NCBI GenBank assembly: GCA_028023455.1
Contig: JAQFVV010000021.1
Location: 3,808,853 to 3,872,852 of the forward strand
Direction: 5' to 3'
DNA length: 64,000 bases
DNA from: Epiperipatus broadwayi
Lineage: Eukaryota > Onychophora > Udeonychophora > Euonychophora > Peripatidae
Part shown: positions 27,201 through 42,200 of the stretch, in pieces
Layout of the letters: the number at the start of each line of letters is the position of its first letter
Numbering within the stretch: the stretch's first letter is position 1
The notes under the pieces: generated by a model
The model's database searches: none
Told to the model about the DNA's origin: nothing
What the model saw: the letters and a program-made list of their open reading frames with translations, nothing else
Translations under genes and position numbers: made by a program

Positions 27201-30200
27201 TTATTATAGCTGATATTAAAGGTCATATTAACGAAACTGATAGAGAAGAGATAAAAGCATTATTAAATAATATATATGAGAAAGTATATTGTAATTGAGA
27301 ATTTAAAGTTTTAGTGGATAATCAGAATCTGAAATATCATCATCGTTGTCAACCATTATCAATCCACTACAGGATGAAAGTCTCTCCAAGTTCAATCCAT
27401 CTCCAATTTCTGGCTGCTCTTCTTCACATCCCACTTTCTTATTTCATCCATCCATCTTGTCTCTTTCTGGATCTTTTACAATCTCTTGGAATCCAGTTAA
27501 GATTTCATTTGTCCATCTGTTATCATCTCTTCTAGCAATATGTCCAGCCCAACTCCACTTCAGTTTTTTAATTCTTTCAACGATGTCTGTAACACCTGTA
27601 TATTCTCTTACCCTTATATTGTATATATATTTCAGATAAAAAATTTGTTTTTTTTTCCCCTAATTTTATCTGAAATATACTTTTTAGTATATATTAGTAG
27701 CTAAAAAAAGATTAGAGAAGTTTAAAAGAATTAAGGTGTTTAACAAAGAAGAATGATGCAGTAGTAATTACAATTTTATGCTGATGAAATAAAATAAATT
27801 TATAGAAAAGTTGATAAGAATGGGTGGGAAATAATGTTGTTTTGGGTTTTCTTTTATTTTGTAAAAATTATAAAGATATTGAAGTTAAAATTTATGGAAG
27901 AGTAAATATAACATAGACAAGTAAATCACAAATGAATGTTTATTCAAAAGCAGTAGGATTAAGATAAAATTGGGGGAAAATACTTGAAAAAATGTAAAAA
28001 AAAAGGAAGAAAAGGAGGTAAAAATTAGATTGGATCACTTTTTAAGGGGGGGGGGGTAGGTGGAATATTAAGATGGAAACGGGGTAAATGCGATAAGAAG
28101 TTAACCAAAAAGTTAATGCAAAAAGGAAAGGTTGTGTGAAAAATTTTGGAAATATATACAAAAGAGAAATATGACAAAAAAAAAAAAATAATTCAGAAGG
28201 AACGAAGTATGAGAATAGGCAAAAAGTTGAAATATGCTACAATAAAGTCTTTGAATGAAGGAGAGTTGGTAGGTGAATAAGATTCATTAAATTAATCTAC
28301 TTTCTCACAAATTAAGTTCTTAATTTGTGAGAAAGTAGATTAAAATGACTGATGCAGAATTGAATAGAGCTATAAGTAAATTTGAAAAAAGGAAAAGCAA
28401 GAGAACTGGTTGATATGGTAGCTGGAATAGTAATAGGTATGGAAAGATATGCGAGGATTGATTTAAAGAAAGATTTTTATAAAAAATTATATATGATAAT
28501 AAGATTCCAGATAAATGGATATGAAAATTAGATTATATAAAGGAAAAGATATACGTTAGATTGTCAACCAGTTATAAATGAGTAAAAATAATTTCCATAG
28601 TTTGTAAAATATCTACCTACATGTATGATAAATTAATAGAATTAGGATTGCTTTGAATAAAATTAAGTTTTGATAGAGATTAAGAATGGATTTTATTCAG
28701 GGAGATGAGTAAGGAATGATTTAATTCATTCCTATTCACTTGATTGAAGTGTCTTATAAGGAAGACATTATTTATTGCATTTTCAATTATATTAAAGGGC
28801 TTATGATAAAGTGAATAGGAATTGTTTGCCGAAGAGTGTGGAAAATCTGAGAATGTATTGATTCGAATTGTTACGAATGAACATGGATATTTTTTTTGTA
28901 AATAGGTATTGGGGAATGTAAATTCAGTGGAAGTTAAATAAGAAATTTGGTTGAAACAGTGAGACCTATTTTAATCTTTATTGATTATTTTATTTCTAAA
29001 AGAATTGGAAATTGAGGTAGAAAGTTTAGAGTTAGGGATTTTAATAGTTGGAATCTAAAGACTACGCAATATGGTGGCTCTCTTTTTGTAGATAATATGG
29101 GAGGTGAAACACATGCATAACTTAGAAAAGATTATTTGAGATAGAAAATAATATTTTAAGGGATTTGACATGGGCATCTATAGCAAAATTATTGTTGTAT
29201 TTCATTCTTTTCAAGGAAGACTATTTTCTTAGAAAATTATTTTGATTTTCTTTTAAAGAAAAATTTTTATACCACTACTAAGTGCGCAACCCATAAAAAA
29301 TGATTGGGAGTAAAAATGAAATACTAAGTAATTGATATTTAATGGATGTTCATAGAACATTAAAATAAAATAGTATCAATTTTCTCCATACAATAGTGCC
29401 ATCTAGTGCAAGCTATACTAATCAGCAGATGCCAGAAGATTTTTGCATCCAAATTCTTATTGAATGCCTACTCATCCAATAAAACACTACCCTCCAAACT
29501 TCAGAAATATTACCAAATTCATTACTTCCTTTATTTTGCTGTAAAATCTTTTATTGTACATATATGCATACACAATCTTATGTTTTGACTGTCCTGCAGT
29601 CTTCTTCAGAGCCACTTTTACTTTGTGGCTCTGAAGAAGACTGCAGGACAGTCAAAATGTAAGATTGTGAATGCATATATGTACATTATTCTACACGAAT
29701 AAAGCGTGATGAACAGAGTAACCAAAATGCAAAAACATTAATTACAAAGAACAATTTGCCAAACGCTTTCGGTACTATATACCAGAATCATGGCGACATA
29801 TTGAAACTGAACGGTTAATATTCTAGTGCATGCTCAGTGGAACACTAATGTTACGCTGATTAATAACGTTTTTAGACTTACAATAAACCAAGCCTCTTTC
29901 AACTTCCTTTTCCGATCATTTGACTCATTGCACACAGTAGTAATATTTTGAGGATAAAACTTGTGACCACAATTACTTTCATGATTTGAAAAAACAGAAT
30001 TAATTTGTAAATCACTTTTAGATTTTTTTGTACTGATAAATATGCTGTTGTAATCGCGTTAAAACATTCACCTTCATTTCACCATAATATATAGCATTAC
30101 AACCAATTTTTTTGTAAGTAACAGAATAAACCATTTCATACTTATTCATTTCCTCCACATTATCCTTTGAATTGTTTATTAATCTATTTAAACACAAAGG

Positions 30201-33200
30201 GGAATGGAATCCTACATTATAGTCTTCACCAATAATATTTTTTAATTTCTTACTTATAGATGGCACATAAGCTAAAGAAGACCACTTTTTGACCGTTTTA
30301 TTATTTACATCCACTTTATGTTTAAACTTTAAATTCTGATAAAACAAACACAATTGTCTGTGTAATATAGTTTTTTTTATCCCACTCCTATCAAATCATC
30401 CATATATTTCTCAATATTACTTTTCCTATCTGCTTCAAATTTACAAAGATGCAAATTTCGATACAAAAAATACTTGAATTCAGCCATTTTATAATTCAAT
30501 GGAACATTTGATGATGGATATATAAAACCTCTTACATTCAATGGTTTAACAAACATTTTATACCCAAACATATTACAGCATTTATATACACTTACATCTA
30601 AATACTTTAAGATACCATCATTTTCAAACTCAATAGTCCATGACAAACCAGAATTCTCATTTAATTCATTGAACATATTCACTATCACATCTTTTGAACC
30701 ATGAAACAAAAACCTTATCCACATATCTTCTATATATTAAATCATAACTCCTTATAAATGGCTCAACAATATGTTTTTCCATTTCCGAAATGTATAAACT
30801 ACACACAATACCACTCACCGCCAACCCCATTGCCAACCATTCTTCATTTGATAATGATCCTTTCTATATCTTGCAGTAATATCCCCATTAATCTATTCCA
30901 ACACTTCCATAATAAATCTGGCTTTACAAAAGTCTACATTATAATCCAACAAAAGTTTATTAATTACACTTATCGATTTATTACAGTCCACCGATCCATA
31001 TAACTCACATACATCCAAAGAGGCCATGTAACCATCATCAATCACTTTGGTAGACTCCAAAATCTGAACAAATTCAAACATAGAATTAATTGTATATTCT
31101 CCAAAACCCACAAACTCTTGTAACCATTTTGCAACCAATTGCAATGCTTTCCGATAATAACAACCCCCAAAAACCATCATCAACCTTAACGGAACATTTC
31201 TCCTTATGAACTTTAACATTTGCAAACAAATGTGGAACAATCGCAGCTGACGGATAAATCCTCAAATATTCATCTCTCTTAAATATTTATCAACATAAGG
31301 TTGCAAAACATTGCAAACAAACTTGTCCTTACACACTTTTAACTTATAATTCTCAACTTTTTCAAAGTTCAACTTAACAATTTGCTGAGAAATTTTCTCT
31401 TTATATATATGTCCATCCATCAACACAAATCTATTACCTTTATCTTTTGCACAAATAATATTTTTCTCCAACAACAATCTGAACTTATTAATCGTTCTAT
31501 ATCACTTCTTATCCTCTGCAAGATTATAATAATGATCTTTTAACAATGGAGCAACCTGCTTAATCACCAACTCCTTCTCTGAAAACTCATACACTGCCTC
31601 AATATCTGCAATAATCTCCATATTTGGATCCCTCCGACCACCACCAACAAATCTAGGACCACATTTCAATAAAGATTTAAATTCCATTGACAAATTTTCA
31701 TTTGATAAATTCACAAAACTATCTTGAACTTCATTATAAATTATTACATTTTGTTTCATCACTAAAAAATTAAATTTATTCTCAAATTTACGCTGTAAAA
31801 ACATTTGCAAACCATTACACCTATAAATAATATCATCCAGTATCGAGTAAAATTTTAAAATCTTCCGCCTTCTTGCAACATTTAAATAAAACTGTTTTTT
31901 ACAATCTTTCACAGTACACTTTAATAACATAATCCTCATTAAACTCATGGCTTCTTTCTTCCTGTAAATGGAAGGGTTAATAACAATATTACAACAGTTT
32001 GGAAAAACTTTAAATTTCATGTACTTCTTTAAAAAATTTAACCATTCTCCAGGTTTAACAATTTCTTTACATAACTTCAAGGCTTCTACGTACCTCTAAT
32101 CATATTGATATTGATACTCCATAATTGTACTTAAGTAATAAATAAATTATATAAAAACTCTGTCAGATAATGAAAATTATTCTACACGAATAAAGAAAAT
32201 TATTGTTTATAATTAATGTTTTTTTGCATTTTGGTTGCTCTGTTCATCACGCTTTATTCGTGTAGAATAATTTTCATTATCTGATAGAGTTTTTATATTA
32301 TTTATGCATATATGTACAATAAAAGGTTTTTGCTAAAAAGTGCTCTAAGTAGAGTGGATAAAGTGCATTTATCTCCAAACTTGTTTCTAGCTTATGGCTT
32401 TTATCATTGAGAAGGCATGAATTTAGCAGCAATGCACCTAGACCTTTGGATTTAATGCACTTTTCCAGCACCCATCTTTTATCTTTTTAGTTAACTGTAA
32501 AGCTAGGAGTCCAAACTAAAAACACAATAATATTTTCATTCCAAGCTAATCCGCTTGTACAGTTATACAGATCTAAATTTAGTTCCATATCTATATATTT
32601 TGGTGTTTTTTTGTTTTTTTAATACCATACTAACATCTTTTGTCTAGTATTAATATTAAACCATTAAAATGGTTTTAAACATTAACATAGGAATGAAAAT
32701 AAAACATTGTCATCGTCTAATAATTATCCTAAGAATATGAATTCATGAACTTATTTAAAATTTACGACATTGTTTATATTTCATATAAAATAACACATGA
32801 TTAACAATTGTTTTTTTTTTTTGGAAATATTCCAAAAGAGTTACAATAAAATTATTTTAAAAGTCTCTGTTAATATTTCTATATGTAAGATTGTATTAAA
32901 ATATTATACATTTAGGAATATTTTCAGGTAAAGTATATTGTTCATGATGAAATAAGAAAACATAAACGCTTATTGCTGTAAATATTAGAAATCTTAAGAA
33001 ATACATATGTAAGTACCTGGTTTATCAAATGCTGACCCAGTTAATTATTTATTGCCTTCACATTAATTTATACGTTGAAATCTTCGCGATTAAATGGAAA
33101 ATATTGAATAAATAAAAGAGTAATTTGAATAATGTATTATGTAATTTAATGTTTTTAGAAATCACAACTTATTCTCAAATCAAGCAAATGCAAAACAAAT

Positions 33201-36200
33201 GAATTATAAATTCATGAAGATATTTCATACATTGGTGATTTACTACTAACTGGAGTGTGCCTGAGAAAGAAGTTACCAATGCCCTTGTATTAGCCATGGT
33301 TTACTATATATATTTTTTCACAATATTTTAAGAACTGAATGCAAATCTTGACAGAGGAGAGATGAATAATTATTAGTAAAAATATATATTACTACTGTAT
33401 ATCCTGAATATTTATTACAATTTTTCTCTACATTTAATTTGAAATTAATTCCCATGGGCTATGCAAAATGATTATGTGATTTATATTTTGGAGCCTCCTG
33501 CTATATACACATGAATAGTTGGTTGAAACCCCAAGACATCACATGATCACCATTCTTTACGCTTTACAAACTGTTTACACAGAGGCAAAACGCTCCATAC
33601 AATAGCGCCACTCAGTGTAAGCCAGAGTAATCAATGGATGCAGGAAGGTTTTTGAATAAAATCTCTATCTAGTGCCAACTCACCCAATATCCCTAGACTA
33701 ATTTAAAAACCTACCTGCTTCTATTGATTACTCTGGCTCACATAGTGGTGCTACTGTATGGAGAGTTTTGCCTCTGTGTAGATGGTTGGTTGGTAATTTT
33801 ATCCTGGAACTTTGTTAAAAACAGTCATTCACTTTATATTCACTCCAAACCCATTGTCGAATATGAGTAATCAATGCACACCAAATGATAATGCCAGTTG
33901 TGTCTTGTATTAGCTTTAGATCAGTGAAAAGCAACAGATTGCATGATGTTTGATGATATAATGCATTACTTCTCATTATGCAAATGTTGAAAATTTGCTG
34001 GAAGGGTCATGTGTTGTTTGTTTCATAACTGTCTAACATTTCTTACAAGATGTAATATTATCAAAAAGATTTTCTGAGAATGATAAATGTGGTTTTCCTA
34101 TTGTTTTCTACTTTGCAGAAGAATGATTGTTTTTCGGACAATTTCTTCTTGCTTTTTTTAATATTAATACTGAGCCTTTAAAATGTTCTTCATCAGCAAC
34201 TTCATAAATAGATGGAGCGAAAATATTTTTTTAATTACCTTAAAATTCATATAATTTTATACAACAAAATAAAAAATACTGTTAAAAAAGAAAGCTAAAT
34301 ATTTAGACCATAGCCCATAAGTTGTGTTGTGATTTTTATTAAGGCAAAATACTTGAGGATCAAGAGTTTTGCATTGAAAAATAATTTAAAATGTAGAATA
34401 ACTTTCTTTAAAATGATCAGTTTTATAATCATATTCTGTGTTATATTTATATAAGAAGAGAAGTTTGTTTGTAGTTGAAATTAGAAAAAAAATTGTACAA
34501 TATAAATTGTAATTACCGGAAATGTAAAAGTTAGAAATCATAAAAGCATATTGTTTTCAAAGAAAAAGTAAAGTACTCCAGAAGAAAACACAAAAAATAA
34601 TTAATTATGGAAAAAGATTGCTTAAAGAAATAAAGACAAAAGTAGTAATTTTTTTAATAACAAATAATTAATTATAGAATTTTGAAATGCTAAAGCCCTG
34701 TTCTTTTAATTAATGAAATAATAATGGAAAGATAAAATGGGAGTTAAAAAACATGACTGATTTTGTTTGTGATATTAAAATACACTATTTAAATTCATTA
34801 AGGCAAGATTTAATTAGTGCAAAGATATGATAAGAAAATATGCAGTGATATAAATAGGGAGAAATTTTGGCTACCTTTGTTCTGTGGCTTCGTTGTCCTT
34901 TGTGTGAGATGTTTTCTGTTGCTGAGTAGTTAACTGAAAAAGATCACCGGTAGTGTTAACCCGCAATCATTGAGTTCCTATCCCAGGAACCAGTTACCTG
35001 AAGGTTAATGAGCTTATTAGAATTCCATACAGATCGCCCGGTTCATTATTATGCCTGAGGAGGCTCACAGAGGAAATATTATCAGAGGGTAATATTACTT
35101 TATTTTGTCGGTTAGACAATTAATATAGTGGACTGAGAAAAGTAGAACTGTTTCTAGTGAAATACATCTCTATGTTTAGATGTGCAGGACAGTATTGAGA
35201 TTGAATTCTAAGTGTTTCAGTAAGATGGATTGCATAGTAGTGTTATATATTTTGTCTGTTTATTCAATAAATAAGTAATTTTCATTATATTGGGTATTTG
35301 AATTTATTTAATTCCCTGTTATTGTATTTTGTTGTGATCTGTTACATTTTCTTGTTAGCAGATACATAGCATTCATATTATTAAAATTTGTTTTCTTAGA
35401 TATATGTTTATTAATTTCTTTGCTTAAGTTAGGTAACTGGTATCAGAGTATAAAAATTACATTCCATATACTTATTTTTTTATACATTTTGATTTACTAT
35501 ATGAATTAAATCACTGTTCATCCATATAAAATATATGATCTCACAATTCATATGAATATATGATACTACAATTCCACTTATATTTTGAACTTATATTACT
35601 GTCATTTTCAATATCTTTTTTCACTTGGTTCTTTATAATAGTTATTTTTATTTCATTTTATCATATCACTGTTTAGTTTGCCTATTCCTTAATTTCATGT
35701 CCTAATCTTAAGGAATAATCAAATCCAGAATTTGTTAGGTAGAATGAAGTGAAAATAATTGTAAAAAAATAATTGGAAATAGTTTTTGGAAATAACTGTA
35801 AGATAGGGTCTAAATGTAAATGAAATTGTAGTATGATATATCTATGAATTAGAGAAATTTGATTCATACAGAAAAAAGGATATATGTGAAATATAATTTT
35901 TACATATTGTAATTTTGAATGGAAAAAAGTGCTATTTGTTTATTTAATGAACTATTAAAGTCATTTAATAATTATTGGTTTTTACTTTTGTTATTTCATT
36001 ATTAATTTTGTTATTATTTTAGTAATGCTTCAATGATTTTGGTTCACTTCAAACATAATATATATATGTCCAAGTTTAAAAATTGTATTACCAATTTATA
36101 TCATTTTGAAAACTAAATTAGCTTTTCTGTTAAAACAGATAACGTTTTGTAAATTGTGTGAAATATCTTAATAGTAGACTCAAGAGTTGAAGATATCTAA

Positions 36201-39200
36201 TGATTCTTAACGGTGAAAAAAAAAAAAAAAATTTCCATTGATCAACTGAACTGTTTTTTAATCTGTTATTTGGTTGTTAGAATATTGCAATTTTTTTTCT
36301 CACAGCAATTACTCCACCTAGTGTCAGTTTTAGTTATTAATAAATCCCTATCTCCTGCTATCCTATCTAATATTGCCAGACTAGTTTCTAGCTTAGGGCA
36401 AATCATCAGTACGGAGGTTTTGGATCTTGGATCGGCGAATCTGGATCTTTCGGATCTGCATTTTTCCTCTGACAGCCATCTTTTACTTCTTTGTTTACTA
36501 TCAAGTTGTCTATCAGCCCAATTAATATTTTTAATCTAAGCCAACTTGCTTGTATAGTTGTACAAGTCTGAAACTATTTCAGTGCCTATGTATCATAGTG
36601 TTCTTGTTTTTTTTTTAATAACTATAAGAACCTCTATCCTTTGGCCAGGATTATTTATAAAACCAATAAGTCATCACATGACCCTATCTGGCATAATACA
36701 CAATGCCGTTCAGCAGCAAGTTATATATTTTTTCACCACGATTATTATGGCGTAATTGTGGTGAGAAAAAAGAATTTCATGCTAAACAGCATTGCGTAAC
36801 CATTAGGTATGATAGAATCATTTGATGTTTTTACTGATTTAATATCGATAATTTCCCAAAATAATTAACTACATGGTTTTATTTAATTTTTTACGATCAT
36901 AAGAATTTTACTCATTCAAATAAAATAACTTTTTAAATCAGTTTATTAAATTTATTATCATAAGCAATGACTTTTAAAATTTTATTTTTTTCATTTTTAA
37001 TAGGAATAGCCAGACCTCTTCCCATTACATTTCATAGAGGTAAGTTGTTGTTTTTTTTTGAGTAGTAACTTTTACTAACGTTCAGTCAGTTAAATTTAAG
37101 TATATAAAATTTATGAAATATTATTTTTTGAATATGCTTCAATTCTTTTTGAATTGCTCTAATAAGTCACTTCTTTGCACTCATTCAATTATCTGAGTTT
37201 CAAAGCCAGGGAATTGTACCTTATATCTTGAATATGATAATTGAATTAATTAAATATTATGTTATCTCGTGAAGCCTTTCTTCCAGCCAATTAGGTAAAA
37301 TCTATTATATTTGCTGCAGTGTTTGAGTAGTAACATTTGGATTAATCAAAAAGTATGTTCTGCTAATGCACTATTTGAATTGAAACATCATTTTGAATAT
37401 AGCAAGTGAAGAAATATATCCAATTTTGTTTGCTCATGTTCTGTATATTTTTATGGTGGTGTTCACTCCTTTTCTTTGACAGGATGGGGGAGGCCTACAA
37501 GAGGTTTCGGTACAACTAAACATATTTTCATGCAGGAGTATTTTCAAGAATACTTAGAGCAAGTCTGGCGTTATGGCTGGATTTTGGGAAGAACTTCGTT
37601 TAAGATACCATTTTCATTTTGCTTATGAATCTGTTGTGATAGGTCTTCTTCTTGTAGCATTTTTTTCTCTCATCGAAGGTGTTTTTAATTTTACTTTTAT
37701 TAGAAAACTCTTTTACACTCCTTATTGTTATGCTTTTTAGTGTAAGCTTTAGTAATCAATAGATGGTCGATAGTAGTGCATAATTAATCCTTATCAATTG
37801 GTGTCTTATTCATATGTTATCAGGCTAGTGTCTAGCTTATGGCTTTCATCAATGTGAGCTTTTTAGATCTTTTTGCACCATGCATTTGGATCTTTGGGAT
37901 CTAATACACCTTCTAGCAGCCATTTTTTACTTTTTGTTATACCAGTTCGAAATGAAAAACTTTTTAATTTTTTCAATCCAAGTTCATTTGCTTGCTTAGT
38001 TGAGTACATCTGAAACCTATTCACTTTCTACATATTATAGTGATCTCAGTTTTTTAATAACCTTAGGCACTTTTATTTTTTTTTTAGCCAGAATTGATAC
38101 AAAACCAGTAATGCATAACATGACTAACATTCCGTTAATTGATCGTGGCTTACACAGTGCTATTCAGTAGCAATGAATAGGAATGTGTAAGCTGGGATAA
38201 GGTGATATATTGTTGGACAAGTGAATTTTACTCTTGTAAGAAAACAATTTCTTTTCTCTGTTTTACTTGTGTAGTTTTACCGCAATTTAATTCCCATTTG
38301 AAAATGTAGTATTAGTTGATAAACAGGCAAAACTTTCCATACAGTAGTGCCACCCTGTGCCAACCGGAGTAATCAATGGATGCCAGAAGGCTTGTGCATA
38401 AAATCCCCATCTGGTGCCTATTCACCCAGCATCCCCAGACTAGTTTCTGACATGTGGCCTTCGTCAGTGAGGAGCCTTGGATCTGAGAGCACTGCACCTA
38501 GATCTTAGGATGTAATGCAACCCTCAAGCAGCCACCTTTTATCTCTACTTAACTACAAAACTGTGAGAATGAAATTGAAAACAGTTATGTGCTAGCATAA
38601 GAGATGGCGATCATGTGATGTTTAGTATTAGTCGATTTATGTATTTTTTAGCGCTAAATATACTGTGCAATCTTAGGTCTTTCTCTTCTCATCAAATTTT
38701 GCACCATATGGTGATTTAATTGTTGAATGGGAATAAATAACAATGATTTTGTTAAATTTTAAGTATATTAATCTGTTTATTTAATAAGTATTAGACTTGT
38801 ATAAAGTTCGGTTTATTTATAATATACTTTTACATGTAAAAAATTCTGAACTGTCACTAATCTCTGATGGAAAAAGGCTAAGAAGTATTGAAATATACCG
38901 TATTTATTTTGGAATGTAGGATATTAAAACAACACAGGAAAAGCTATGTGGGAAATATAAATGTGAAATTAGTAACATAGGTAGACATAGTTAAAGATTT
39001 GTTATGATAAGAATGGGGAATATGTAGAAAGAAATATTGAAAATAATGAAACAGTTTTAATTAAAACGAAATTGGAAAGGAAAAGAATTGATTTGGTAGT
39101 GGTAAATTGCAAGGGATTAACGGATGGAAAGAAGTAAATGGATTTGCAATAGATCCAAAAAAAAGGTTCAGAGGGAGGAAATGTACAGGAATTTTAATCA

Positions 39201-42200
39201 TTTTTAAAAGGAAATTCATTTTTACATTGCACCGTTACATCACAAAAAATGAAAATTTATTTTAAATTGCTAAATTTAAAAACTTAGTTATGGTAAAAAT
39301 ATTGTAAAAAGAATATTAGGATTGGTTAATAAAGTTGTCGTAAATTCACATTGTGATTTGTCAATACTGTTAACAGTAAACAGATATTAAGGATTTGTAT
39401 ATTATAAGTAATTGTAGCATATTAAAGTTATTTAATCTCAAAAAATTATTAAATTTATAATACATATATATATATATATTTAAAATAGCATTTGATATGA
39501 CCTGTGACTATCGGGCATCATTAGAAGATGTTATTTCTCTTGGATGTGAAAGAGTATTGACCAGTGGTCAAGAATTAACTGCCATTGAAGGACTTACTGT
39601 TATCAAAGAAGTGGTTAAACAGGTATTTTTTTTTTTGCTACTTTAATATAAATATGTATATATTTTAGACTTTGTAGAAAACCATGTGGAAATCCTCAAT
39701 GGAAAGAATTTTCCGTAATCTGAATACAGGTCAGGTACTTGCATGTGTTTAAAATGATTATCCAGTGACATTTGAGAATAGTCAACCTGTGTTTCAATGA
39801 GGTCTCATTTTTTCAGTAGTAGTCTTTTGAGAGCCATTGCAACAATTTCTGAAATTCATTATCCTTTTCGTTAGCTTCATTTTGACTAATTGTAAGTGAA
39901 ACCTTATCGAAAATGTCAGTTGTGGAAAACATTATATTGCTAGATCAGTCTGTGATTTGCAAAATCTTGATCCATTTTACGTAGACAATAAAAATTTCTT
40001 TCCATTGAGAACTTTAGTAGTTTTCCAACGACTATTTTTTAAAATTTAACCTTTAACTACGCAAACATTTTGTTCTAACTGCACAGATCAAATGCTCATC
40101 AAACATATGATTCTCTTCAGTCTATTTAATAAAGGTTTTTCTACTGTTAATATTTTTATTTCATTTCATTCTTATTTTCCCTTAGAATTGTAATAAATTT
40201 CATAGTAAATTTACAACTAATTGGATTGTTCTTTTGTTTTTTTAATTATGTAGAACTTTTCAAATGCTTTGCTGTATTAATTAAGTTCGTTAATATAATT
40301 TAATCAAATCTTTACACTTAGATAGGTTAAATTCGTTAGTCACATTAGCATAATTAATATAAACAGAAAAATGAAATTAGCAATACTGTGGAAGCCCCAG
40401 TAGGTGATTTACTTTCTATATTTGAAGACATCTATCTAGCTACTACAGTCAGCCTAAAGCTTTTAGATTTAAAAATAATAATAATGATAATAATAAAGGT
40501 ATTGAAATGTTAGAATCATGGACAAACCAAGAGGAAATGGAGAAATTCATTATTAATAATTAAAAAGTTATGAAATGAGATGATAATGGATTTGGAAATG
40601 CAAAAAAAAAAATATTTTCACCCGAGAGTAATAAAATAGGTGATTCAAATGTGTAGCTGCTAATCTGATGTTATATCTATATTAAGAGGCTGGCTTAGAT
40701 TTACAACTTTAAGGTATATGAAATGTTTAATAGAAGTATACTTTACTGATGGTCAATAGCCACAAGCTAATCAGAACATTTTTTTGGCACTAGCATTCAC
40801 GATATATATATCTGTAATTGAAACAAAAATAACTATCTCCCACTAAATTATGCAAAACATCAACAAGTACGGAAAGATAGAATGATACTAATATATCTTT
40901 TAGCTCTGTTATTATATAAGCTTAAACTTTTTGATGTAGCCTCAAACTATAAGGAGAATTTTGTTTCTATTTTAATTTATATGCAGATTAAATAATCTGA
41001 AAGCTCTATTGAAACATTCACTGGATCAAGATTGAGTTTTAGTTTTAATGGTCTCTAAATATATCAAATAAAAAATCAGTTTTATAAATGTAATAATAAA
41101 TAATTATAACTTGAAGTATAAATAATTAGAATGGAAGTAACTACCTCTTATTGAGTTATGTAAAATGTCAACAACTGTGAAAAGATAGAATGATATCAAT
41201 CTATCTTTTAGCTCTGCTGTTATATAAAGCTTAGTTTTTTGATGTAGTTTTAAACTAATGGGTGAATTTTGTCCATTATTTTAATTTATATACTGACTAA
41301 ATAATCTCAAATCACCATTGAAACATTGAGAGGATATTTCAGATTATATAGTCTGCACATAAATTCAAATAATAGCCAAAATTCATCCTATAGTTTAAAA
41401 TTACGTCAAAAAACTAAACAGCAACAGAGCTAAAATATAGATTGGTATCATTCCATCTTTTCGTAGTTGTCGACGTTTTAAGGAACTTAATGGAAGGTAG
41501 TTACTTCAGTTTCAATTACTTATATTTAAAGTTAATAAGCTCTTAACAAGCTGTGCAGAGTATCCCTAACCCCAGACCGATTTCTGCTACTGGCTTCCTC
41601 AGTGTGGTGCTAGGATATTCAAATGCTTATTTGCAAGCTCTTTATATAACATTTGTAATACAAGCTTGTTTAAATTAGGTATGTGACATCTGACTTGATT
41701 TCTTTGTAATATATAATTGTATATTTAATTGCTATGGAAGTCATATGATGTTCAGGAATTCTGACATAGATTGAGTATTTAACATTTCTATTTAGATAAT
41801 CTACTATGTCCCCCCCCCCTCTATTTATGTTTCTCAACTAACAATTAATTGCTTAACCTTAATCCTAAGTGCTATTTTATCTCAATACTAAAGGGTATTA
41901 TCTTCATATTTATATAAATAAATCTAGACTAAAGTAAATTGATATGTGAATGACATTAAATGGTCTTAAAAAATAAGGACTGTATACTTAGGCTGATATT
42001 TTCTATATGTTATCCTATTTTTAAGAGACTCTCATGAAGGCTGTGAATCAGTCGAAACCGTTAGCGAAATAAAAATAAAAGATTATAAAAAGCATTGCAT
42101 TTAAAGTTATATAAATGAATTTTTGAACTTTTTAAAATAATATTTTCTGTAAATAATTAGAAGCAGGAGATTTTGAGATTTCACAAAGATTGTATGTTCG

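Larger units (their letters stand above)
29481..32370. repeat. F4 palindrome, interrupted
   Basis: The left arm (to about 29621) and the start of the right arm (29623-29685) match the 13.5-kb palindrome. The right arm resumes at 32304-32370 with AAAAGGTTTTTGCTAAAAAG. CTGAAGAAGACTGCAGG is at about 29632-29648. Confidence 0.7.
29356..32689. mobile_element. F1 element split by two nested insertions
   Basis: F1 sequence runs to TACTCATCCAAT at 29480 and resumes as ATCTCCAAACTTG at 32371, continuing to about 32677. The intervening 29481-32370 is palindrome F4, itself split by a Penelope-like element. A possible 12-bp duplication, AACATTAAMATA, is at 29356-29367 and 32678-32689 with one difference. 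Confidence 0.65.

Noticed and set aside
34870-35100. CTGAGGA followed by a hairpin and GAAAT with ATC, as a further hammerhead
   Set aside because: The nucleotides before CTGAGGA do not pair with those after the triplet, so there is no stem I. No second copy was found.
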